From positions 393,914 through 457,913 of the forward strand of contig NZ_WBPF01000021.1 of NCBI RefSeq assembly GCF_008923725.1: a stretch of DNA of 64,000 nucleotides, read 5' to 3'. Each line of letters begins with the position of its first letter. Within the stretch, counting starts at the first letter, position 1. The stretch comes from Bacillus sp. CH140a_4T. GTDB lineage: Bacteria > Bacillota > Bacilli > Bacillales > Bacillaceae_G. A program made the translations under genes and the position numbers. The notes beneath the pieces were generated by a model that was given only the letters and a program-made list of their open reading frames with translations, did no database searches and had not been told where the DNA came from. This document shows, piece by piece, positions 17,987 to 27,800 of the stretch.

Positions 17987-18742
17987 TTATTTTTGAATAT
18001 TGATAACTGGTACTTCATTTGTATTATTAGTTCTATTTACTAGATTTAGGTAGAAATGCGATACTGTAGTAGTATAATATGGCGAAATCCAAAGATATGG
18101 GAGATTTAGTGTGAATATTCCCACCAATGAACCTAAAATAAACCAACCAATGAAACTTAACCAAGTGATAAATAAATCTAACTTATGTCCTTTCATCATC
18201 ATTTTACTTTTTTTAATTGCTTCACTTGCTGTACATTCTGGATCCTCTAACATAATGTAGTAAGCCATAGAATAAGAGAAAAATTTAATAATACCTGGAA
18301 CAATGAACAAAAGACTCCATAAGCTAATAAATATTGTTTGTAAGATACCTAATTTCATAGCTCTAAATATATTATTTGAATTGAAACCAGCAAATAGATC
18401 ACCTATTGTGGTAGATTCATTTTTCGCTAAACGTAATGTGATTGTATAATAGCCGTAACTCATAACACTTTGTACAACAATATAAAGAATAAAAATAATA
18501 GCCCATACAATAATTTGAGATAAAATCAATCCAAAATTAATTTGAGGTTCACCATATGAATAATATACAAAGTTCTCAGGTCCTATAATATCTATAAACA
18601 AACCAAAAATTAGAAATACTACTATACCAATGATATACATACTTGCTACGGGGATGAGATAATTAAGAAACGTTGAACCTACCCCTAATCCCCATCGGCC
18701 TTTCAATGAGGCTAATGCTTCCCTTTTTAAATTGCTAATCAT
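17987..18742 (-). CDS. DUF975 family membrane protein
   Basis: Polytopic membrane protein of 251 aa with about six hydrophobic segments. It is recognised as DUF975 from the start ISNLKREALASLKGRWG, and from YAYIMLEDPECTASEAIKKS-like sequence (here MAYYIMLEDPECTASEAIKK) followed by MMMKGHKLDLF. The function of the family is unknown. ATG at 18742 is preferred because AAAGGTGG lies upstream; the frame is open to 18760. It is separated from the T7SS operon by two hairpins but keeps the same strand, and might be a membrane partner of the secretion system; this is inference. Confidence 0.8.
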   Translation of the reverse strand: MISNLKREALASLKGRWGLGVGSTFLNYLIPVASMYIIGIVVFLIFGLFIDIIGPENFVYYSYGEPQINFGLILSQIIVWAIIFILYIVVQSVMSYGYYTITLRLAKNESTTIGDLFAGFNSNNIFRAMKLGILQTIFISLWSLLFIVPGIIKFFSYSMAYYIMLEDPECTASEAIKKSKMMMKGHKLDLFITWLSFIGWFILGSLVGIFTLNLPYLWISPYYTTTVSHFYLNLVNRTNNTNEVPVINIQK

Positions 18743-18795
18743 CTTTTTTCCACCTTTCAAATTCTGTATTATGCATAGTGTGGCTTTAATGAATA

Positions 18796-18840
18796 ATTAA
18801 TGAGTTTAGTAAAATTCAAATTTCTACTAAACTCATTAAT
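18796..18840 (-). terminator. Hairpin terminator between the Asn-Pro repeat gene and the DUF975 gene
   Basis: Perfect 15-bp stem ATTAATGAGTTTAGT / ACTAAACTCATTAAT with a 15-base loop. There is no long T run, but together with the next hairpin it probably ends the T7SS transcript. Confidence 0.6.
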
Positions 18841-18863
18841 ATTTACTCCTTATGCGAAATAAT

Positions 18864-18894
18864 TTCGCCATCTTACGTAAAGTAAGATGGCGAA
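18864..18894 (-). repeat. Hairpin copy 2 (TTCGCC...GGCGAA)
   Basis: Perfect 13-bp stem TTCGCCATCTTAC / GTAAGATGGCGAA immediately past the stop codon of the Asn-Pro repeat gene. It is a near-copy of the hairpin at 17945-17975, and the two lie at the 3' ends of adjacent genes. Confidence 0.7.
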
Positions 18895-18906
18895 TGTTAA
18901 ATCTAA

Positions 18907-21672
18907 TTATTTTTTAACGTTCATAGATTTAATTTTTTCTACATTCTCTTTTGCTTGTTTCGTTATTTCTCCATTAATAGCATTTGCATATTTATCACGA
19001 GTTAAAAATTCAAAACATTTATACGCATTATTCGTATCAGTTGCAGACATATATCCTGCACCTTTATTAAACATTTTTAGAGCTACCGTATTCATCCATT
19101 CTTTTGCATCTGCTTCTGGATATCCTAGTTCCATAGAGTGGTAAGTTAATTCAATTGCTGAAGCTAAATCTTCAATCGTATCTTTATTCCCGCTTACCTT
19201 TGCAGCTTCAAATGTACTCAAATACTCAATTGCCGCTTTTACCCCATCTTTAATTCCTAATTCTTCAATACCTGGTGTTTTATATAAAATTTGATAGTTG
19301 TTTAACGCTGATTTATATTGCGTTTTTTCTAACTGTTTTGCTTCTTTAATTACAAGACCAGCTACATTAGAAAATCCTGTTTTGTCAACCACACCGCGTG
19401 AAGCTGCTTGACCATAATAATGTAAAGCATTATAAAGGCTCGTTTGTCCTTCTTTATTTGCTTCATCACCTGCTAATTGCACAAGTTGAATTCCCTCCAT
19501 TTTTTTTGATGCATTATCAATCATATTCATACCACTAATTTGGCCAATCGTTTTATCAATATCTTTTAACTGTGCAAGTAATGTGTATGATGGTAATAAT
19601 GTTTTACCTACTTCACTTTGCCATCCTGTCGTTCCATTCATTTTATTCCATTCATTTTCTGTATCTGTCCATAATTTATTCGCATAATTAACCATTTCTT
19701 CTCTTGAACGTTCCAATGGGTGCTTTGTACGAATTGCATTTGCAATATTTAATACTGCTGTATAATATTCTCCATTATTTGCAGCATCGTTTGCTTTTCT
19801 TTCAAACATTAGCGGCATTAATAACTTATGAGATTCATCTTGAACGGATTTTTCTACTTTTGTCGTATTTGCTAATAAATTCGCTTTATTTATAGCATCT
19901 TCGACTTTGAAATTAGAATCTTTAATTTGTCCACGAAGTCCTTCTACAGCCACACTAAATTGCTGTTCTAATTTTTCTTTTTGTTCTCCTGTTGCACCGT
20001 CAATATACTGATTTGCTAATAGTAAAGCATTTTCATATTGTGGATTCGCTGGATTTAAATATGTTTCTATTTGATCGATTTCTTGACTAAATGGTTCAGA
20101 TTTTACTTGTGCTTTTTGAGTACTTGAATCGATATTATTTGTTTTCTCGTTATTTTTGGTACCTTCAGTCTTAGCACCTTTTTGGTTTTTCTCAGTTGTT
20201 GTACTTGTTGCCTCATTTTCTCCTGTAACTGCTTTTCCTTCATTACTGCTAGTATTTTCTTTTACAGGGCTTGCTTTTTCTTTTGTCTCAGTTGCAGACT
20301 GCACTACTGTTGTTTGGATATTAAGGTTCTGTAATTCTTCTTGTAATAGCTTGTTGAAAATATCTTCTACACCTTGATTCGCTTTTTCTACTAATGTAGG
20401 ATCTACGCTTTCCAATACTGATGTAACTAAATAAAATTTACTTAATGCTTGTTCTAAAGATGCTACATCCCCTGTATCTGACCACTCTCTTTTTTCTTCT
20501 ATTGCTGTTTGATAAACTTTTTCTGCTACAGATTTAATATAATCTTTCTTATTTTCACTCAAGTATCTTTGTAATTCTTCTTGTGTAGTAACCGATTCAT
20601 TTAGTACATTCATTTGATTACGTAAATAGAATAGTGCTCTCTCATTTGAATATTCACCACTTGTAAGAATTTGTTCTACATTATCTAATGCTAACTTATG
20701 TTCAGCTATCGATTTTGATTTTGATGGTGTATTCAATTGGCTAACGAGCGTCCAGTCTTCTTTTTTGCTATAGTAGTTTGTTAAATTATTTAATGCATTT
20801 TCATCCAGTTCTTTTTGACTCGTATAAAAATCATTAAAGAAAACAGATGAATAGTATTTTCCATTTCCAGCGTACCACTCAACTAAAATGTCACCCGTTT
20901 TTGGCGATACTGTAATTGTTGGGTGTGTTGGTTCTGGATCTGGCTTTGGTTTGGGATTTGGTTCTGGATTTGGACCCGGATTTGGATTTGGCTCTGGATT
21001 TGGACCCGGGTTCGGACCCGGATTTGGCTCTGGATTTGGACCCGGGTTCGGGTTCGGATTCGGATTCGGTTCTGGGTTTGGACCCGGATTTGGGTTTGGG
21101 TTTGGGTTTGGGTTTGGGTTTGGGTTTGGGTTTGGGTTTGGGTTTGGGTTTGGCTCTGGATTTGTATCTGGTTTTTTCCCATCTCCTTCTAGCCCATTAA
21201 GTTGTTGTTTATTATCATTCACTTTTCCCGGTTCAGGTAAATTCCCCGTCGGTTCTGCAACAGGTCCAACCATATTAGTTGGTAAATCTAATTTTTGTGG
21301 AGTTGGTGCATCTGATAATTTGATTTGTGGATCTTTCTTTTCCACCGATACTTCATCAGGTTTATACGTTACTGGCGTAATTGGTGATTTATTATTTCCA
21401 ATTAAGTCTGCTAAATTAATAGTTGGTTTTTCGCCGGGTTTTTCATCTTTTTTTGCAGGATCAGCGACTAAATTGGGGAACATAGACTGTAAATCGCCCC
21501 CTGTAATACGATCATCTTTTTTCTCTTCTGTATTACTTGCTAGTTTTACTTGTTCTTTTCCTGCTGTCTTAAAGCCTTTGTCATACACAAGATATCCTGA
21601 CGTCCCAAATAAAGCTACTGACATTACTGATATAGCGACTTTTTTCCCTAAGTTATTATTGTTTTCCTCCAT
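18907..21672 (-). CDS. Membrane-anchored Asn-Pro repeat protein of the T7SS locus
   Basis: Protein of 921 aa with no family I recognise. Residues about 10-32 form one membrane anchor (KVAISVMSVALFGTSGYLVYD); the rest should lie outside or in the wall. After a Pro- and Lys-rich spacer come about 70 residues of NP, GP and EP dipeptides (roughly residues 170-245). A long helical region follows (about 260-921) with TPR-like pairs such as EYYTAVLNIANAIRTK and NALHYYGQAASRG. The start at 21672 is chosen over 21708 because AGGGG sits eight bases before it. It follows the kinase-TPR gene by 23 bases. By position it might replace EsaA or EssA as an envelope-spanning part. Confidence 0.75.
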   Translation of the reverse strand: MEENNNNLGKKVAISVMSVALFGTSGYLVYDKGFKTAGKEQVKLASNTEEKKDDRITGGDLQSMFPNLVADPAKKDEKPGEKPTINLADLIGNNKSPITPVTYKPDEVSVEKKDPQIKLSDAPTPQKLDLPTNMVGPVAEPTGNLPEPGKVNDNKQQLNGLEGDGKKPDTNPEPNPNPNPNPNPNPNPNPNPNPNPGPNPEPNPNPNPNPGPNPEPNPGPNPGPNPEPNPNPGPNPEPNPKPKPDPEPTHPTITVSPKTGDILVEWYAGNGKYYSSVFFNDFYTSQKELDENALNNLTNYYSKKEDWTLVSQLNTPSKSKSIAEHKLALDNVEQILTSGEYSNERALFYLRNQMNVLNESVTTQEELQRYLSENKKDYIKSVAEKVYQTAIEEKREWSDTGDVASLEQALSKFYLVTSVLESVDPTLVEKANQGVEDIFNKLLQEELQNLNIQTTVVQSATETKEKASPVKENTSSNEGKAVTGENEATSTTTEKNQKGAKTEGTKNNEKTNNIDSSTQKAQVKSEPFSQEIDQIETYLNPANPQYENALLLANQYIDGATGEQKEKLEQQFSVAVEGLRGQIKDSNFKVEDAINKANLLANTTKVEKSVQDESHKLLMPLMFERKANDAANNGEYYTAVLNIANAIRTKHPLERSREEMVNYANKLWTDTENEWNKMNGTTGWQSEVGKTLLPSYTLLAQLKDIDKTIGQISGMNMIDNASKKMEGIQLVQLAGDEANKEGQTSLYNALHYYGQAASRGVVDKTGFSNVAGLVIKEAKQLEKTQYKSALNNYQILYKTPGIEELGIKDGVKAAIEYLSTFEAAKVSGNKDTIEDLASAIELTYHSMELGYPEADAKEWMNTVALKMFNKGAGYMSATDTNNAYKCFEFLTRDKYANAINGEITKQAKENVEKIKSMNVKK
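20944..21160 (-). repeat. Simple-repeat tract coding for the NP/GP/EP stretch
   Basis: On the plus strand this reads as hexamer variants of GGATTT, GGACCC, GGTTCT and GGGTTT; the end nearest the gene start, 21089-21148, is ten perfect TTTGGG units. All hexamers keep the frame, each giving an X-Pro dipeptide. The G-rich strand is the template strand of the gene and could form G-quadruplexes. The unit number is likely to vary among strains by slippage without breaking the frame. Confidence 0.9.
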
Positions 21673-21695
21673 GTCCTTTTCCCCTTTTCCTATCT

Positions 21696-24371
21696 TTATT
21701 GAATCCAACCGTTTGTTTTCATTTCTGTTAGTTTTTCTTGCGCAGCTTTCACTTCGGATTCATTTTCATTTGCTTGCACTGTTTTTCTTAAGAAACGACT
21801 TGCTTCCTCGTATTTTTTCTGTTTAATTTTAAACATCCCGAATGCAAAATTCACATGTGGATTTTCATCGTTTTGTGAGTATGCTTCTGTGAAAAGCTTC
21901 TCTGCTTCATTCCCTTGTCCCACTTTATCGTATAAAATCCCTATATTTACAAGCGTATTTATGTCGCGTGTCCCACTGCTGACAACTCTATTGTAAGCTT
22001 CTAACGCTTGCTGATATGCAGCAGTACTCTTTGCACCATCTCGCGTTTCATAAAATTGACCCGCTTCGTAATACACAATTCCTAGTTGATTTAACAACTC
22101 AATATTTTTCATATCTTTTTGAATCGCTACTTGTAAAATGTGAGATGCTTGTTGATAATTTATTTCTTTCTTTGCACTATCAATTAGATTTGTTTTATTC
22201 CAAAGCACATATAAATTTGAAAGTTCAATTGTATATATGGCATTCTTTGAATCTTGCATAATAGCTTCTTTAAAGAAAGATTCTGCTTTGTCTAACTGTA
22301 CCGTTGCGGTTGATAATTGACCTTTTAAATAAGAAACAATTGCCTTATCCTCATTTGTCTTCGTGCTCATTTTGACAATAACATCTTCCGCTTTTTCAAA
22401 TTCTTTCATTTTCATATGACTTACAGCTAAATCTCGCATCGCATCTTTTTTGTATGGTTCAATTCCTTTTGCATTATTCGCTAACGCTTGTTCAAAATTT
22501 TGCACTGCTTCTTGATATTTTCCAATTCGGAAATTCGCTGAAGCCAATAGATAAGCAGCTTCATTATTTTCTTTATCAATTTCTCTATCTTTTATTAGTT
22601 TTGTAATATAATCGATTGCAATTTTATTTTTTCCTTCAGCAACGTAAATCGTTGCTAATTGGAGATAAGCCTCGTCCTTACCCTTTACAGCAATTGCCTG
22701 TCCAACAGCTTCTTCAGCTTTTGTATATTTTTTATCATCATAAGCTTGTCGTGCTTGTTCCATAAACTTTTGATATTTAGCGTTTGTTGTGTAGAAATAA
22801 AACAACGTCGAACCACCTATTACAACCACTACAGTTGAACCAATAATCAAAATCCGTTTTTTATTCTTTTTCCACCATGTAGAAAAAGGTGATGGTTCAC
22901 TTTGTTCATGCGCTACTGTAAGTGGTTGATTCGATGCTTTTGCATTTAAAATTTCATCATCTATATCATATTCCACTTGTTTTTTCGTTTGTTTTCGGCT
23001 CTGTAGAATGCTATTTGGCACTGTAATTGTAGCTGCTACTTCTTGCTGCGACTGTGTTCCTTGCTCTTCTTTTATCTCTTCAATAATGCTTTCAATTTCC
23101 TGTTTTAACGCCTGGTCAATGTTTGGAAATTGTACGATTCGTGAATAGACGAAACAAGCAAATGCTGCATTGTTTTCTCGTTCCAATTCAGTAGCTAATT
23201 CCAAATAATGTTGTAGGACCATTTTATTATTTATTTCAGGCTCTTGACTCTCCATAGTTTGAATGATATATGTGAGTTCTTTTTGTAGAGCTTTTGATGG
23301 ATTGAGTGAATTGAAAATTATTTTATACTCATATAATGCCGCTTGTTTAAATCCTCTCTCTTCTAATAATCTTGCAATTTCCAAACATTTTGATACAAAA
23401 AGAGAGTGTTCTTCTGCTGACTGCCTTTCCGCATCAATTTTTATTCTTTCTCTCGCACTATTAAATACATTGTACCACTGTGCAAAGCTTGGGCATTCTG
23501 CGAAAGATTTACTGCTCCATGCCTGCTTAAATAATTTTGCAATTTCCCCGTTCCATTCATCATGTAATACTTGCTGAAGTAACGTATACCTTTCACATTC
23601 TGTCTGCATTTCTTCCGTTTTAAAGTAACTTGCATCCGTCCATTTTTTATTTCGAACTTCTTCACTACACCAACTCAATATTTCTCCCAATAAAATAGCA
23701 CCAGCAAATCGATCGGCTTCTTTTTGCCATACTCCACTTTTTAAATACATCGGTGCGTAACCCGCTGAACCTGCTGGCAATAACGAAGGTCTTTTCGTTT
23801 TTGGGCCATACATTTGCTCAACATCAACAAGTTCGATATAGTGTTGACCTTTAATTGGATTTTCACTTAAGAAAGGTACGAGTATGTTGCTAGACGATAA
23901 ATCATTATGAGCAACTTCATTTTCTTCCATCATTTTAAGTGTTGTAAGAAATGCTTCTGCAATAAAGAAACATTGTTCTTTTGATAACATTCGTTGCTCT
24001 TGTAAAATATCAGCCCAAGTTGGACCTTCAATCCAAGGCATTACAATACTGTTAGCAAGATCTTCTGATTTTTCGATAGCAGATATATGTTCTTCTTTAG
24101 TAACAATATAGCGTGAACATACTTTAAGACCCGCTAAGGAAGAAAGTGGTTTCAAAAATGCTAGTTGATGTTTTTCCTCGCGATAGCGTTCCTTAAAGAC
24201 TTTTAATGCAATTCGTTCCATACCATTTTCATGTTGTAGTTGATAGACTGTTCCTTGTCTACCTTCTTGCCCATATGGCATTTCAATCCCAACTACTGCT
24301 GGATGTTTCTCAAACCGATAAACATCTTTATTAAGACTAATCTCTTCTCCTACTTCCGGTCGGAATCCCAT
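21696..24371 (-). CDS. Ser/Thr kinase-like - TM - TPR protein in the EssB position of the T7SS locus
   Basis: Protein of 891 aa. Residues 1-310 are a protein kinase fold: RIALKVFK carries the candidate ATP lysine (about 55), VMPWIEG the hinge, HNDLSSSN (about 152) the catalytic loop with D and N kept, and VDVEQ replaces DFG but keeps D. A single membrane span (ILIIGSTVVVVIGGSTLFYF, about 504-525) follows, then about 350 residues of TPR repeats outside or on the other face. EssB/YukC of other T7SSb systems also has a kinase-like fold before one membrane span, but is shorter and catalytically dead. Ribosome site AAGGGG precedes the ATG. It is separated from the WXG100 gene by a terminator. Confidence 0.85.
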   Translation of the reverse strand: MGFRPEVGEEISLNKDVYRFEKHPAVVGIEMPYGQEGRQGTVYQLQHENGMERIALKVFKERYREEKHQLAFLKPLSSLAGLKVCSRYIVTKEEHISAIEKSEDLANSIVMPWIEGPTWADILQEQRMLSKEQCFFIAEAFLTTLKMMEENEVAHNDLSSSNILVPFLSENPIKGQHYIELVDVEQMYGPKTKRPSLLPAGSAGYAPMYLKSGVWQKEADRFAGAILLGEILSWCSEEVRNKKWTDASYFKTEEMQTECERYTLLQQVLHDEWNGEIAKLFKQAWSSKSFAECPSFAQWYNVFNSARERIKIDAERQSAEEHSLFVSKCLEIARLLEERGFKQAALYEYKIIFNSLNPSKALQKELTYIIQTMESQEPEINNKMVLQHYLELATELERENNAAFACFVYSRIVQFPNIDQALKQEIESIIEEIKEEQGTQSQQEVAATITVPNSILQSRKQTKKQVEYDIDDEILNAKASNQPLTVAHEQSEPSPFSTWWKKNKKRILIIGSTVVVVIGGSTLFYFYTTNAKYQKFMEQARQAYDDKKYTKAEEAVGQAIAVKGKDEAYLQLATIYVAEGKNKIAIDYITKLIKDREIDKENNEAAYLLASANFRIGKYQEAVQNFEQALANNAKGIEPYKKDAMRDLAVSHMKMKEFEKAEDVIVKMSTKTNEDKAIVSYLKGQLSTATVQLDKAESFFKEAIMQDSKNAIYTIELSNLYVLWNKTNLIDSAKKEINYQQASHILQVAIQKDMKNIELLNQLGIVYYEAGQFYETRDGAKSTAAYQQALEAYNRVVSSGTRDINTLVNIGILYDKVGQGNEAEKLFTEAYSQNDENPHVNFAFGMFKIKQKKYEEASRFLRKTVQANENESEVKAAQEKLTEMKTNGWIQ

Positions 24372-24407
24372 TTTATCCCCTTACTCTCATATGACAATTT
24401 TTCATAC

Positions 24408-24439
24408 AAAAGACCAGGAACAATAGCTCCTGGTCTTTT
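24408..24439 (-). terminator. Strong terminator directly after the WXG100 gene
   Basis: Perfect 12-bp stem AAAAGACCAGGA / TCCTGGTCTTTT with an 8-base loop and a T tract, between the WXG100 stop at 24455 and the kinase start at 24371. It should make the WXG100 transcript end here mostly, with partial readthrough to the kinase gene. Confidence 0.85.
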
Positions 24440-24454
24440 GCAATTGTTCTATTC

Positions 24455-24727
24455 TTAGTATGTGTTATCTGTACTACGGAATTTCTCAGCAATACGTTTT
24501 AGGTCTCTCGAAATTCCTTCTAAAATAGGAATGTATTGTTGCATTTTTTGTTTAGAATTTTCAAATTCCCCTCTGAATTTTGCTTGTGTTGACCCAGCCC
24601 ATTGTCCATCTAAGCTTTTAATATCGCCTTCAAGTCTATTAACTTGACTTTGTGCTTCCGCAGCTGCGTTATTAAAGTTATTAGAAATTCTTTCAAGGTC
24701 TTCTGGTCTAATTTTAATTTCTGTCAT
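24455..24727 (-). CDS. WXG100 family type VII secretion substrate
   Basis: Small helical-hairpin protein of 90 aa, the standard WXG100 length. WAG in the turn (LDGQWAGSTQAKF) is the W-X-G motif, flanked by two amphipathic helices. The C-terminal export signal YxxxD/E appears as FRSTD, with F in place of Y. The protein is expected to be exported as a dimer through the EssC-based system. ATG at 24727 fits the family start (MTEIKIRPED) better than the TTG at 24748, although AAAGGGG is about ten bases away. It has its own promoter-like sequence and terminator. Confidence 0.9.
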   Translation of the reverse strand: MTEIKIRPEDLERISNNFNNAAAEAQSQVNRLEGDIKSLDGQWAGSTQAKFRGEFENSKQKMQQYIPILEGISRDLKRIAEKFRSTDNTY

Positions 24728-24771
24728 TTTATTAATTTCCCCTTTCAAACCATAAATGATACAACAATTAG

Positions 24772-24800
24772 ATTATAAACTATATTCATACAATTTTAAA
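24772..24800 (-). promoter_or_regulatory. Possible sigma-A promoter of the WXG100 gene
   Basis: On the minus strand TTTAAA (24800-24795), a 17-base spacer, then a perfect TATAAT (24777-24772), about 45 bases before the WXG100 start. Confidence 0.5.
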
Positions 24801-24803
24801 AGA

Positions 24804-24842
24804 GTTAAATTACAAAAAAATTCTATTTTATAGTAATTTAAC
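24804..24842 (-). terminator. Inverted repeat after essC
   Basis: Perfect 10-bp repeat GTTAAATTAC / GTAATTTAAC in the gap between essC and the WXG100 gene. It is AT-rich, so a weak terminator or a protein-binding site are both possible. Confidence 0.45.
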
Positions 24843-24854
24843 CCTATTTTAATA

Positions 24855-27800
24855 TTATTTCACTTTTAATTCAGACCATTTCACACTAATTTTGTCTGTC
24901 ATCGTGCGAAGTAAATGTAATGGTGTATATGCACATTTTATTTTTATTGGCTTTCTACGTATGCAATATCCATCCCCACTTAATAATTCTTGATCGATTT
25001 CAGCATGTGGAAGTTTCATATTAAAGAAATATACATCGTTATTGTGGGTCGTTCCTAATAAATAACCTATACTTCTCTTTCTAATTTCTCCAAACCATTT
25101 TTCATGTGAAAAGCTATTTACACTAGATGTTGTAGCCGCCGTTAAAAAATGAACCCCTTTATTTTTACAATTTTGAACTATTAGTTCCATTTTATTTTTC
25201 GCCTCATAATCAGTTGATAATACCGTTAACATTTGATCAATATCATCAATTGCAATGATTATTTTCTTATATGGAAACTCCACTGTTATGTTTGGATCTA
25301 TAGAAGGTACTACTGCTTCTCTATTATTTATTAGCTCTAACAATTCATCTAACATTTCTTTTAATTGCATATCATCTGTAACTCTCTTCTTCACATGAGG
25401 TAAATCTCCAAGAGCTAATATGCCAGTAGGTCTTTCACCAAGGTCTACTAAGTATAGCTCAATCTTTTCTGGAGAGTACTGGTATGTAGTAGTGAAAAGA
25501 AGTGTTTGTAATAATGATGTTTTCCCGCCTTCTATTCTTCCACCAATAAATATATGATTCATTTCGTCCAATGAAAAATTTTGCAAACGGATATCGTCTG
25601 TTTCAACTCCTGCAGAAATTTGAGTTGGTTCTAATTGCTCAACTATATCTTCTACAAATATTTCTTTAGGAACCATTGGAATCTCTTTTGCTTTTTCACC
25701 ATTCCATTCACTGCCCATTTTTTGAATAATCGTTTTTAATTGCTGTGAGTATTCTAATTCACTTTCACCTATAAACGGCAGTGCTGCTTGGAACAATTCA
25801 GGTGGTTGTCCTTTCATTAACCCACGGCCAGTAGGAACTTCAATTAACGGGAAATTCGGTCTACCAACTAAACTAGGATATTCAGCTCTATCTTGCAATT
25901 CAAATGTAATTGCCATCGGTATATTATTACGAACACGATCAAACATATCAATTGTTTGATTAAGTGAGAAATAGAAGTACACGCCATATGTGCTTGATTC
26001 GCGTAATAACATTTCTAATACTTCATTCTCTTTTTCGAATTCATTTTTAAATCTTATATAACCATCTACCATTACAACGATAGCAGGAATTTTCTTTGCA
26101 ACCATTCGATTATACATAGAGAATGACTTTGCACCGATATTAGAAAAACTCTCTTTTCTATACGTGATTTCCTTCTTTAAAAATCCGAATAGACGTTTCA
26201 TTTTTTCATTTTCGTCCTCTTGTACAACCCCGCCTACATGAGGTAAATCTCTAAAATCTAAGAACATACGACCAAAATCAATAATATAAAAATTCACTTC
26301 TTCTGGTGTATGAGATACTGCTAGAGACATAATAATTGTTTGTAACATCGTTGTTTTTCCTGTTCCTGGCATACCATAAATATTTAAGTGTCCTTCTTGT
26401 AAATCTAACTTCAGCGGAAATTGCGCTTGATTTGCAACATCATCAATTAATCCTACTGTTACTTGTAAATATTCTTTTGATTTATTCCACTCAGCAATTG
26501 TCCAATCTTCCATAGCATAAAATTCTTTTAACAATAATTTTTCTGGTAATGGATCCAGCCAAGGTCCTGGTAATGCTTTAATATTTTCTTTTTCTGATAC
26601 GCTCTGTACATATTGAATAAAAGCTTGTAGTTGTTTCGGACTATTTGTCATTGGTTTTGGACGCTTTTTCACTTTTATTCTTTCACCCGAGAGCTTAACT
26701 TCTGTAAAATCAACAATATCAAGAACTTTCTCTTCATCTGGATTATAAGGTGCTCCACTCCATGCAGACTGGAATAATTCCAATACTTCATTGCTACCAA
26801 CTTGGAGATACCCTCGTCCTGGTACATTAATTTTAGATGCATCTGGAATCTTTAACATTTCACGACTATCCGCATCATCTTGTACACGTAAACAAATTCG
26901 AAAACGCGAGTTACTCCAAATCTTGTCATTTACAACCCCTGAAGGTTTTTGAGTTGCTAATAATAAATGAACTCCTAACGTTCTTCCTATTGCAGCGACA
27001 CTAATTAGCTCGTCCATAAAGTCTGGTTGTTCCTTTTTCATTTGAGCAAACTCATCAATAACAATAAATAAATGTGGTAAAGGTTCTTTTTCACGCCAGC
27101 TTGTTTCATAATATTCATCTAGATGCTGAACATTTCCAGCCTGAATGAATAATTTTTGTCTCCGCTCTAATTCTGCCTTTAATGAAATTCTGGCACGCTC
27201 AATTAAGTTTGGATCTTCTAAGTTCGTAATAGATGCAATAATATGCGGTAATCCCGCAAATGTGTTTGACATTCCACCACCTTTATAGTCGATAAGCATA
27301 AATGCCATCTCATGAGGATGATAGGTTGCCGCTAACGCGGCTATTATAGACTGAATCACTTCACTTTTTCCTGATCCAGTTGTACCAGCCATTAGACCGT
27401 GCGGGCCATGCCCTTTTTTCTCTATTTTATCGTGAATATTTAGAAAAACAGGTTTACTTCCTTCTCTTACACCAATTGGAACCGGTAATGAAGTCGGATA
27501 CCGATTTTCTTTCCATCTCTCTAGCACTTGTAACTCTTCCATGTTTTTAGCTTGAAACAAATCTAAAAATGTTAATACTTTCGGAATGTTGGCTGCTGTA
27601 GAACTTTTCATTCGAATTGGAGCAATGTTTCGCGCTCCTAGCTCACATCGTTCGAATGAAAGTCGATCTACTTTAAAACTCGCACGCGTTGTTCCATTGT
27701 TTTCAGCTGAACTTGAAAACGTTTCTACTAACTCTCCATTTTCTCCATTTAAGCTTATTACAAGATCACATTCCATCGGTAACCTTTCCCTTTGTTCTGC

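Noticed and set aside
20888-21826. Long plus-strand frame rich in GFGFGSGFGPGFG
   Set aside because: It is the antisense reading of the hexamer repeat in the Asn-Pro protein gene. The other strand has a full gene with ribosome site and operon context.
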